A stretch of DNA of 20,322 nucleotides. Origin: an uncultured Bacteroides sp. Lineage in GTDB: Bacteria > Bacteroidota > Bacteroidia > Bacteroidales > Bacteroidaceae. Of this stretch, positions 6,865 to 14,659 are shown piece after piece. The stretch spans positions 1-20,322 of the forward strand of contig URDR01000055.1 in the NCBI GenBank assembly GCA_900546645.1. The letters run 5' to 3'. Each line of letters starts with the position of its first letter. Within the stretch, counting starts at the first letter, position 1. Under the pieces are notes generated by a model. That model saw only the letters and a list, made by a program, of their open reading frames with translations, ran no database searches and was not told where the DNA came from. A program made the position numbers and the translations under genes.

Positions 6865-9800
6865 ATGAAAAGTGAAAAACTTAAACTAGCAAATGCCATC
6901 TTGCTATTGTCTGGTATAAGTGCTGGGTATGTTCAAGCATCTCCACGTGCTGAAGCAGAAAGTGTGTACGCTGTTCAGCAAAATCAAGCTTGCAGTGGTG
7001 TAGTAGTCGATCAAAATGGGGAAACAGTTATCGGTGCCTCTGTTATGGTGAAAGGGACTACCAATGGTACTATTACTGGATTGGAAGGTGATTTTTCTTT
7101 GTCCAATGTCAAAAAAGGCGATGTTATTGTCATATCGTTTGTAGGCTATGTTAACCAAGAAGTGACTTGGAAGGGAACACCACTGAAAGTTACCTTGAAA
7201 GAAGACTCCAAAACATTGGAAGAAGTCGTAGTAGTAGGTTATGCCACAGTCAAGAAAGCTAACCTAACTGGAGCTGTGTCAGCCGTAGATGATAAAATCC
7301 TAGCCGACCGTCCTATCGTAAACTTAGGTCAAGGTCTTCAGGGTACTATCCCAAACTTAAATATCACGACCAGTGGTAAACCAGGTTCAGGCTCTAGTTT
7401 CAACGTTCGTGGTGAAACCTCTATTAACGGTGGTGGACCTTTAATCTTGGTAGATGGTGTACAGATGGACCCAAACTTAATTAATCCACAAGATGTAGCT
7501 AGTGTATCTGTACTGAAAGATGCTGCTTCAGCTTCTATCTATGGTTCTCGTGCTGCCTATGGTGTTATTTTGATTACTACCAAGAGCGGTCGAAAAGACA
7601 TGCCTACACAGATTTCATTCGATGCTTCTGTTTCATTCAACTCACCAACAACTCGTCCAAGCTACATGAACTCTATGGAGTATGCAAACTGGATGAATAC
7701 GGCTGGTATGACCACAAACGGACGACCCATCTTCAGTCAGGAAGAAATGGATCACATTGAGGCGTATTTCTACGATCCTGTAAATAATTCACCTGTGTTT
7801 GTAGCAAAGGATCCTAACAGCGACCAGTTTGGAAACTGCCAGAGTGGCAAATATGCCTATTGCGGTAATACCGACTGGATGAAGGAAATCTACAAAAAGA
7901 ATTATCCTGTTCAGAAATACAATGTAAACATCCGAGGTGGTGGCACAAAAGCCAATTACTATACTTCAGTAGGTTACACAGACCAAGGCTCTATGCTTCG
8001 CTATGGTAATGAAGGTTTCCGTAAGTTTAATATGGTAAACAATATTAATTACGATATCAACGACTGGTTGCATGTATCTATGAAAACCAGTTATATCCGC
8101 ACCGAACTTGATGGCATTGCCCAAGACCACGTTCATGGTGAAAACTGGATTGGTAATGATACCCAACCCATCATGCCGGTGAAACATCCCGATGGTAACT
8201 GGTCAGGACAAGGAAACTATACTAACTTTGCTGCCGTAATGGAAGAAATGGGTTCACGCAAAACCACCAAAAATGACTTTTGGAATACCTTGGCACTCCG
8301 ATTATCGCCTATTAAAGGGTTGAACATCAACATGGACTACACATTCAACTATTATGCTGAGCATAATAAGAACCATGCCAAGTCATTCAATGAATATGGT
8401 ATTGATGGCAAATTCTTGCAAATATTCCAGTATTCTAACCCCAATTATGTATACGAAGGTCAGAATAATGACACTTACAATGCTTTCAATCTTTTCGCAG
8501 ATTATGAAAAGACGCTTGGTAAACATTATTTCAAAGTAATGGTAGGCTACAACCAAGAGTCTAAACACACTCGTTTCTTCTCTGCTCGACGTGAAGAGTT
8601 GATTTCTAACAACCTACCTTCTATGAATGCTGCTTCTGGCGAAAAAGGAGTAAGCAACAGTGAAGGATCTTGGGCTACCCGAAGCGGATTCTTCCGAGCT
8701 AATTATACCTTTGCTGACCGCTATCTGCTTGAAGTAAATGGTCGTTACGATCTTTCTTCCAAGTTCCCAAAAGATGACCGTGCCGTATTCAATCCATCAT
8801 TCTCACTCGGATGGAAATTATCGGAAGAAAGCTGGTTTAAGAATGGAACCAACAGCTTCTTTGATGAACTTAAACTCCGTGCTTCTTATGGTAGCCTCGC
8901 CAACCAGTCTCTAGACAATGGTGATTGGTATGCATATCTTTCCAACTACAGCAGCGGTGATTCTGGATATTTGATGGGAGGCAAGCGCCCAAGCTATGTG
9001 TTGCCTGGAATCTTAGTCAGCAACAGTGTTACTTGGGAAAAGGTTACTCAGTGGGACTTGGGTCTAGACTTTATGATTTTGAATAACCGCTTAAAAGGTA
9101 GCTTTGACTACTATCAGCGTAAAACTGAAGATATGTTGGGTCCTGGTATGATTCTGCCAAATATCCTCGGTGCTAGCGAACCTCGTGAAAACGCTGCTGA
9201 TATGGTAACTCGTGGTTGGGAATTGGCATTAAGTTGGAACGACCAATTAAACAATGGTCTTCACTATAGTGTTGGATTCAACCTCTCTGACTCAAAAGCA
9301 GAAATTACACGCTATAATAACCCCACTAAATCATTAGCTGCTGCATACTACGAAGGTATGACTATTGGTGAAATCTGGGGATATGATAGTTCTCTCTTTA
9401 CATCGGAAGCAGAAATTGCTGAAGCAGCCGACCAGTCACGGTTGGATGGTGGTATTAAGAAGCTTCCGGGAGATATTCATTTCCACGATATCAATAACAA
9501 TGGAGTTGTTAGCAACGGAAACAATGTAGTAGGCGATTCTGACGACTTGCACGTTATCGGTAATAATCGTGCCCGCTTCCGTTATGGTTTCAATGCCACT
9601 GCTGACTGGAAAGGATTTGACTTGGGTATCTTCTTCCAGGGTGTAGGCAAACGCGACCTGATGCTTCCGGGCACCTTTACCTGGCAATATGGTTCACGTT
9701 GGAGAGTTCCTACCGCTGTTGCACAGGACTACTGGCGTGAAGATAATCAAGGAGGCTGGTTCCCTAGAGCTCGTTTCGATGGAGGTAGCAGCATGGGACA

Positions 9801-10041
9801 GAACCAAACTCGTTACCTGTTAAATGCCGCTTATCTACGTTTGAAGTCATTAACCCTCGGCTATACCTTACCAAAAGCACTGACTCATAAGATTGGTGTA
9901 GAAAAATGCCGCTTCTATTTGTCAGGCGAAAACTTATTAACTTTCGATCATACTCCAGAAGGTTTTGACCCCGAATTGGATGATCCTTACAAGTATCCGC
10001 AACAGAAATCCATTTCATTAGGTGTTAACGTAGTATTCTAA
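6865..10041 (+). CDS. SusC/RagA-type TonB-dependent outer-membrane glycan importer
   Basis: A 1058-aa outer-membrane transporter that imports oligosaccharides using TonB energy, with SusD as its lid. In order: signal peptide about 1-25; a carboxypeptidase-D-like beta domain at 44-111 (GVVVDQNGETVIGASVMVKG); the TonB-box region LEEVVVVG at 118-125; plug domain about 125-245 with the SusC-typical NVRGETSINGGGPLILVDG and SIYGSRAAYGVILITTKSG; then the beta barrel, ending in SLGVNVVF with a terminal Phe. There is no N-terminal STN domain, so it is not a transducer for an ECF sigma/anti-sigma switch. SusD follows after 24 nt. Length and order are normal for the family. The glycan cannot be read from the sequence, but the upstream fucosidase suggests a fucosylated one. 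Confidence 0.97.
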   Translation: MKSEKLKLANAILLLSGISAGYVQASPRAEAESVYAVQQNQACSGVVVDQNGETVIGASVMVKGTTNGTITGLEGDFSLSNVKKGDVIVISFVGYVNQEVTWKGTPLKVTLKEDSKTLEEVVVVGYATVKKANLTGAVSAVDDKILADRPIVNLGQGLQGTIPNLNITTSGKPGSGSSFNVRGETSINGGGPLILVDGVQMDPNLINPQDVASVSVLKDAASASIYGSRAAYGVILITTKSGRKDMPTQISFDASVSFNSPTTRPSYMNSMEYANWMNTAGMTTNGRPIFSQEEMDHIEAYFYDPVNNSPVFVAKDPNSDQFGNCQSGKYAYCGNTDWMKEIYKKNYPVQKYNVNIRGGGTKANYYTSVGYTDQGSMLRYGNEGFRKFNMVNNINYDINDWLHVSMKTSYIRTELDGIAQDHVHGENWIGNDTQPIMPVKHPDGNWSGQGNYTNFAAVMEEMGSRKTTKNDFWNTLALRLSPIKGLNINMDYTFNYYAEHNKNHAKSFNEYGIDGKFLQIFQYSNPNYVYEGQNNDTYNAFNLFADYEKTLGKHYFKVMVGYNQESKHTRFFSARREELISNNLPSMNAASGEKGVSNSEGSWATRSGFFRANYTFADRYLLEVNGRYDLSSKFPKDDRAVFNPSFSLGWKLSEESWFKNGTNSFFDELKLRASYGSLANQSLDNGDWYAYLSNYSSGDSGYLMGGKRPSYVLPGILVSNSVTWEKVTQWDLGLDFMILNNRLKGSFDYYQRKTEDMLGPGMILPNILGASEPRENAADMVTRGWELALSWNDQLNNGLHYSVGFNLSDSKAEITRYNNPTKSLAAAYYEGMTIGEIWGYDSSLFTSEAEIAEAADQSRLDGGIKKLPGDIHFHDINNNGVVSNGNNVVGDSDDLHVIGNNRARFRYGFNATADWKGFDLGIFFQGVGKRDLMLPGTFTWQYGSRWRVPTAVAQDYWREDNQGGWFPRARFDGGSSMGQNQTRYLLNAAYLRLKSLTLGYTLPKALTHKIGVEKCRFYLSGENLLTFDHTPEGFDPELDDPYKYPQQKSISLGVNVVF

Positions 10042-10065
10042 ATCTTTTATTAAGTACTGAACATT

Positions 10066-11745
10066 ATGAAACTAAAATATTTATTTTTGAGCGCAGCTCT
10101 TCTCTCACTCACAACTGGATGCAACGACTCTTTTTTGGATAGAGCTCCTCAGGAACTGAACGATGCGTCTTTTTGGCAAACAGTCAATGACTTAAATACT
10201 TATGCCAACTCTTTCTATACCTCATTACCGGGAGGCGTATCTTCTATTGATGATATCAATAGCGACAACCAAGTACCAAACTCGATTGATGGGTTCAGCT
10301 GGGGGCAATATGTAGTACCAACAGAAGGCGGTAACTGGAGCAAGAACCATTGGTCTAACATCCGCAACCTGAATTATTTTATGACACATTATCAGCGAGT
10401 ACAAGGTGCCGAAGAAGATATAAATAAATATGTGGCTGAAATACGCTTCTTTCGTGCTTTGGAATACTTCACTAAAATTGTAAACTTTGGTGATGTTCCT
10501 TGGTTAGAAGAAGACCTAAATGTTGATAGTCCGGAACTTTTCGGGCCCAAAATGAAACGAAACCTAGTTTTTGAAAAGATACTAGGTGATTTGGAGTTTG
10601 CCATTGAGTGGTTACCTAACAAAGGGGATGAAGAACCAAACCGCCTGAACAAAGACATTGCACGTCATATCCGCGCTCGCTTCTGCTTGAATGAGGGAAC
10701 TCATTACAAGTACCATACTGAATTAGGCTTGACTAACGAGGCTGATAAATACCTGCAAATGGCAGCAGATGATAGTTATGAACTGATTAAGTCTGGTCGC
10801 TATGAAATCTATAAAGGAGATGGCAAGAACAGCTATTTTGAAATGTTCCGCATGAAAAATAAGAGTGCACTAAAAGAAGCTATACTTTACATTGACTACG
10901 AAGATAACCTCCGCCAACACAATATGGGTTCTCAGAACCGAGAATCGAATTGTGGCTTCTCTAAAGATTTTGTGGAAAGCATTTTATGTGATGACGGTAA
11001 ACCTATCGGTGTAAGTAGCCGCTATCATGGAGATGCTACCATGAGAGACGAATCTACAAACCGAGACCCGCGTTTTAAACAACTGATGGTTACCAATGAT
11101 TACCCCATCATTGTATCAGACGATCATAAAGATTCTACTTTTATCACAAATGAAGCAGAATTTGTAAATAACTTCTGTCTGTCTGGCTACCGTTCTGTGA
11201 AAGGCGATATTCCGGTAAAAAAAGAATCTCTGTATATGGAAAGTGACTTCGATGGCATTGCCTATCGTTACGCTGAAACTCTACTAATTTATGCAGAAGC
11301 TAAAGCGACACTGGGTACAATTACAGATGCAGACTTAGAGTTATCTATCAACGAACTGCGCGACCGAGTAGGAATGCCAGATTTAACCCTAAACGTAGGA
11401 TTCACCGACCCCAACTGGCCAGACTATGGTTATACGGTATCTCCTGTCCTTCAAGAAATTCGTCGTGAACGACGCATAGAACTTGCTGGTGAAGGGTATC
11501 GTTTCGATGACCTACGCCGCTGGAAGGCTGGTCACTTGCTAAATAATGTGAAGACATATGTAGGTAAGAAGGATGCTAACGGAAAATATGCTATCGTTTA
11601 TCCAAACTATACCAACGATGATTTCCAATATGCAGAAGGAAAGAGCCGTAAATGGAACGACAAGATGTATTTACTCCCCATTCCAAAAGGTGAACTGCAG
11701 CGTAACCCTCAACTCATGCCTCAAAATCCAGGCTGGGAAGAGTAA
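10066..11745 (+). CDS. SusD/RagB-type surface glycan-binding lipoprotein
   Basis: A 559-aa SusD-like lipoprotein that caps the SusC barrel and binds the incoming glycan. The signal peptide ends in a lipobox TTGC with the acylated C19, followed by NDSFLDRAP, a typical SusD opening. The helical TPR-like scaffold is seen in segments such as AEIRFFRALEYFTKIVNFGDVPW (about 125-147, where the family keeps its RxxRA helix). Near the end, EIRRERRIELAGEGYRFDDLRRW and NPQLMPQNPGW are strong SusD C-terminal signatures. It is the last gene of the operon, with two hairpins downstream. Ligand-binding residues cannot be assigned by eye. Confidence 0.97.
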   Translation: MKLKYLFLSAALLSLTTGCNDSFLDRAPQELNDASFWQTVNDLNTYANSFYTSLPGGVSSIDDINSDNQVPNSIDGFSWGQYVVPTEGGNWSKNHWSNIRNLNYFMTHYQRVQGAEEDINKYVAEIRFFRALEYFTKIVNFGDVPWLEEDLNVDSPELFGPKMKRNLVFEKILGDLEFAIEWLPNKGDEEPNRLNKDIARHIRARFCLNEGTHYKYHTELGLTNEADKYLQMAADDSYELIKSGRYEIYKGDGKNSYFEMFRMKNKSALKEAILYIDYEDNLRQHNMGSQNRESNCGFSKDFVESILCDDGKPIGVSSRYHGDATMRDESTNRDPRFKQLMVTNDYPIIVSDDHKDSTFITNEAEFVNNFCLSGYRSVKGDIPVKKESLYMESDFDGIAYRYAETLLIYAEAKATLGTITDADLELSINELRDRVGMPDLTLNVGFTDPNWPDYGYTVSPVLQEIRRERRIELAGEGYRFDDLRRWKAGHLLNNVKTYVGKKDANGKYAIVYPNYTNDDFQYAEGKSRKWNDKMYLLPIPKGELQRNPQLMPQNPGWEE

Positions 11746-11757
11746 TTACTTTGCTCT

Positions 11758-11789
11758 CTGTTAACAACGTTATTAACAGGTTTCCTTTT
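11758..11789 (+). terminator. Weak hairpin just after SusD, possible terminator
   Basis: CTGTTAA (11758-11764) pairs with TTAACAG (11773-11779) around an 8-nt loop that itself contains AACGTT. It is followed by GTTTCCTTTT. It starts 12 nt after the SusD stop. The stem is AT-rich and the T run interrupted, so this is a weak terminator or an mRNA 3'-end stabiliser. Confidence 0.4.
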
Positions 11790-11882
11790 CAGTAAAATAA
11801 AAATTAGATTACAGGCATACTAATAGACATATTGAAAAGGATATTTATAGAAATACTATCTTTATTTCCATAAGTAATAATC

Positions 11883-11927
11883 AGCCCCTCTTTCAGCGAT
11901 AAATTGCTGAGAGAGGGGCTCTCTTTT
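11883..11927 (+). terminator. Strong terminator between convergent operons
   Basis: A 15-bp stem pairs 11883-11897 with 11906-11920 (arms starting AGCCCCTC and ending GAGGGGCT) with one wobble and an 8-nt loop. It is followed by CTCTTTT on the plus strand. It ends the SusD transcript. It also begins 16 nt past the stop of the convergent GH2 gene, where it can block read-through even though the minus-strand side lacks a T run. Confidence 0.85.
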
Positions 11928-11935
11928 ATAAGAAG

Positions 11936-14371
11936 TTATTTCACAAGCAGTTGAATCTTTCCATCTGCCAACCCTCTTGCCGAAGCCTGAAGTTCCAGCA
12001 AGCCTGCCTCTTCACCTGCCTGAACAATCACCGTCAGCATCCCGTTAAAGGCATGCATCTGAGGCAAGTGAAACAAATCCAGACAGGTAGGGTCACCATT
12101 AGCAGCCGCTCTGAATTTACCGGCACCTTTCACCTTGAAACGAATCATCCGGTTATCAACAGGACACAGATTTCCGTCTTTATCTACCACGCGGAGAGTG
12201 ACATAAGCTAACTCTTTTCCGTCGGCCTTCAACTCCTTGGTATCTGTCAATAATTCAATGTGATGCGGAGCTCCAGCCGTGCGTATTGTTTTTTCAGCCA
12301 TTGCTTTGCCGCTCCAGTCATAAGCCACTACTTTTACCTCTCCCGGCTCATAAACCGCCTCATTCCACATCAAGCGGTAACGGTTTTCAACCGTCTGGTT
12401 ATTTTTATACTTCCTGCCGTAGCTCTTTCCGTTTACAAACAGCTCTGCCGACGGAAAATTCGTATAAACAAAAACCGGCACTTTTTGCCCTTCTCTTCCT
12501 TTCCAGTTCCAATGCGGCAACATATGAAGCGTAACCTCGTTCTTATTCCATACACTGCGATACAAATAATAACGGTCTTTCGGAATAGAAGCCAGGTCAA
12601 TGATACCAAATAGGGAACTATGGTTAGGCCATGCATCTGTATCATAGGGACTCGGTTCACCTAAATAGTCGAAACCAGTCCACACAAATTGCCCAAGTGT
12701 CCAGGGATAATCATCGGCCAAAGCAAAGTCAATGTCAGGGATATTCGACCAAGAGCAATATTCCAAATCATAGGAGGATGATTGATGGTCATCGTAAATT
12801 GCACCGGCTTTACGTTCGGCAGGGAATTTATAAACTCCGCGCGAACTGACCGTAGACGATGTCTCCGAACCCAGCACCAAATTCTGAGGCAAACGCTCAT
12901 AAGCCTCCAAGTAACGATGAGCCCGATAATTCAGACCCGGAATATCAATCATGGCAGCAAATCCATTATCCAAGACACAACTCACCTGGTCCATCCCGCA
13001 GGTTACCGGACGGGTAGGGTCTTCACGGTGACATATATCCTGCAAAAACTTGGCTACCTTATAACCTTCGGGACTACACTGAGTGGGAACTTCATTTCCT
13101 ATGCTCCACATAACCACACAAGGATTATTACGGTAATGGCGAAGCATATTGACCATATCTTTTTCTGCCCATTCATTAAAGAAACGATGGTATCCATTCG
13201 TGCATTTTGCAATATCCCACTCATCAAAAGGCTCAAGCATCATCATGAAACCCATTTCATCACACAGTTCCACTAATTCCGGAGCCGGCATGTTATGTGA
13301 AGTGCGGATGGCATCACATCCCATATCTTTCAACAACTTCAACTGATGACGCAAGGCAGAGACATTCACCGCTGCTCCTAAAGGCCCCAAATCGTGATGA
13401 TTACATACACCTTGGAATTTGCGGTGTATTCCATTTAAATAAAACCCCTTATCGGCTATGAACTCAATGGAGCGAATCCCGAAGCGAGTGGTATAAGTAT
13501 CCACCAGCTTCCCGTCAGCATAAATCTTTGAAACTGCCCGGTAAAGCGAAGGAGATTCAGGCGACCAGAGCGCAGGATGATCTACAATAAAGTTTTGCGT
13601 AAAAGGTTGTCCATGATTAATATACCCTTTATTGTTTTTTTGACATACCACCTTTCCCTCCGGTGAAAGAATCTCAGTCTCTACCGTCAGCTCTTTCTTA
13701 TCTGCATTCTCAATCATTGTCCGCAAGCAAATGGAGGCATATTCTCCTGAAACGCGTGGAGTAAGAATCTGCGTACCCCATACAGGAACATGAATACGGT
13801 CAGTCTCTATCACATGCACATTACGGTAAAGTCCTGCCCCGGGATACCAGCGTGATGATTGCGGACGATTTTCAAGGCGCACAGCCAATGTATTGTCTTT
13901 CCCGTCGGAATGTAAAAACTCCGTTACATCACAATAAAAAGAATTATATCCGTAAGGCCAGAAACAAACTTCTTTTCCATTGACATACACACGTGCCTCG
14001 CTCATTGCCCCGTCAAAAACCAGAGTAGTCTGTTTATCCGGTTCAGTATCAAACTCAGTCCGGTACCACCCCACTCCTACATAAGGCAATCCGCCCGTGC
14101 GTCCGGTTTTCACAGAAGCCTGTGTTTCAAAATTCTGTGTTACAGCCACATTCTGTAAATCGTGATTCCGGTCAAAAGGTCCGAATATAGCCCAGTCGTG
14201 AGGAATTTGAACCTCTTTCCACGCTTTATCATTAAAAGTTTCAGCTTCTGCCCCTTTAACTTCACCCTGTGTAAACTTCCAGTTTTTTTCTAAACAACGC
14301 TCGCTGCGCTGTGCATAAAGGCTTCCCCAAAACAAAGCCAAAGTTAAAGCCAATAATAGTTTCTTTTTCAT
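11936..14371 (-). CDS. GH2 family beta-galactosidase-like glycoside hydrolase, secreted
   Basis: An 811-aa exported GH2 enzyme, probably a periplasmic beta-galactosidase. Signal peptide MKKKLLLALTLALFWGSLYA is followed by the GH2 sugar-binding domain (about 25-200, with IPHDWA and GWYRTEF), an Ig-like domain (about 205-305) and the TIM barrel (about 310-600). SIGNEVP holds acid/base E427, and LGSETSS holds nucleophile E503. A C-terminal DUF4982/Ig-like region follows, with FPSAELFVNGKSYG. The frame stays open 24 codons upstream to 14443, but a -7 box at 14399-14392 lies inside that extension and the signal peptide starts at 14371, so 14371 is the start. It converges on the fucosidase-SusCD operon and may remove galactose from the same glycan. 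Other GH2 activities (glucuronidase, mannosidase) are less likely but not excluded. Confidence 0.92.
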   Translation of the reverse strand: MKKKLLLALTLALFWGSLYAQRSERCLEKNWKFTQGEVKGAEAETFNDKAWKEVQIPHDWAIFGPFDRNHDLQNVAVTQNFETQASVKTGRTGGLPYVGVGWYRTEFDTEPDKQTTLVFDGAMSEARVYVNGKEVCFWPYGYNSFYCDVTEFLHSDGKDNTLAVRLENRPQSSRWYPGAGLYRNVHVIETDRIHVPVWGTQILTPRVSGEYASICLRTMIENADKKELTVETEILSPEGKVVCQKNNKGYINHGQPFTQNFIVDHPALWSPESPSLYRAVSKIYADGKLVDTYTTRFGIRSIEFIADKGFYLNGIHRKFQGVCNHHDLGPLGAAVNVSALRHQLKLLKDMGCDAIRTSHNMPAPELVELCDEMGFMMMLEPFDEWDIAKCTNGYHRFFNEWAEKDMVNMLRHYRNNPCVVMWSIGNEVPTQCSPEGYKVAKFLQDICHREDPTRPVTCGMDQVSCVLDNGFAAMIDIPGLNYRAHRYLEAYERLPQNLVLGSETSSTVSSRGVYKFPAERKAGAIYDDHQSSSYDLEYCSWSNIPDIDFALADDYPWTLGQFVWTGFDYLGEPSPYDTDAWPNHSSLFGIIDLASIPKDRYYLYRSVWNKNEVTLHMLPHWNWKGREGQKVPVFVYTNFPSAELFVNGKSYGRKYKNNQTVENRYRLMWNEAVYEPGEVKVVAYDWSGKAMAEKTIRTAGAPHHIELLTDTKELKADGKELAYVTLRVVDKDGNLCPVDNRMIRFKVKGAGKFRAAANGDPTCLDLFHLPQMHAFNGMLTVIVQAGEEAGLLELQASARGLADGKIQLLVK

Positions 14372-14391
14372 AGTCTTTTCCTTTTCTGTTT

Positions 14392-14399
14392 CAAAGGTA
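14392..14399 (-). promoter_or_regulatory. -7 promoter box of the GH2 gene (TACCTTTG)
   Basis: On the minus strand TACCTTTG (14399-14392) matches TAnnTTTG. Transcription would start near 14385, leaving a leader of about 14 nt before ATG 14371. The -33 position is T-rich and has no clear TTG. This box is what decides the start codon of the GH2 gene. Confidence 0.6.
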
Positions 14400-14459
14400 A
14401 AGTTTTCAGAGAGAAAAAAAGAAAGAAACAAAGAGAGAAACATTATATTTCTTGAAAAC

Positions 14460-14545
14460 TTCTACAAACAGAGCTTATGTTTCTACAAACAGAGGCTTTG
14501 AATGTAAAAACAGAGCCTTTGAATCTACATCCAAAGGCTCTGTTT
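14460..14545. repeat. 21-bp tandem repeat, three units plus an inverted partial unit
   Basis: Units start at 14460, 14481 and 14502. The first two share 14 identical bases (TTCTACAAACAGAG). The second and third share ACAGAG-[G/C]-CTTTGAAT, 14 of 15 bases, at the same 21-bp step. The next step (14523) begins ATCTACA and then turns into an inverted copy (CAAAGGCTCTGTTT) of the third unit. The repeat lies 60-150 bp upstream of the GH2 -7 box and downstream of the carboxypeptidase stop. A 21-bp step is two helical turns, as for stacked regulator sites. It could also be just a degenerate array. Confidence 0.75.
14506..14545 (-). terminator. Terminator of the D-Ala-D-Ala carboxypeptidase gene
   Basis: A perfect 14-bp stem pairs 14508-14521 (AAACAGAGCCTTTG) with 14532-14545 around a 10-nt loop. 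On the minus strand the stem runs straight into TTTTTA (14510-14506). It lies 77 nt after the carboxypeptidase stop. Its arms are units of the 21-bp repeat, so the terminator and the repeat share sequence. Confidence 0.8.
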
Positions 14546-14602
14546 ATAGATTATTCTGGTATATTTCAATTTTTCCTCTTGATACAAAGAAACTTTACAT
14601 TA

Positions 14603-14659
14603 TTCAAGATAAAGTATATTCTCACTCAGTCACTAAAATCTCACAGATTTTATCTTGAA
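14603..14659. repeat. Inverted repeat across the 3' end of the carboxypeptidase gene
   Basis: TTCAAGATAAA (14603-14613) and TTTATCTTGAA (14649-14659) are exact 11-bp reverse complements, one arm outside and one inside the gene. Between them a 7-bp hairpin AAAATCT/AGATTTT (14634-14650 region) overlaps the inner arm. On the mRNA this would fold the last codons and stop into a long hairpin. Confidence 0.5.

Noticed and set aside
12433..13276. Open frames inside the GH2 gene on both strands
   Set aside because: Shadows of a clear GH2 coding sequence with intact catalytic motifs. The same applies to the frames opposite DUF2723, SusC, lpd and nadB.
14460..14545. Short CRISPR-like array
   Set aside because: The units abut with no spacers, differ from each other, and there are no cas genes.
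14452..14658. Plus-strand frame with a heptad-like STNRA peptide repeat
   Set aside because: The peptide repeat is a by-product of the 21-bp DNA repeat being a multiple of three. The frame starts at TTG and runs into the 3' end of the carboxypeptidase gene on the other strand.
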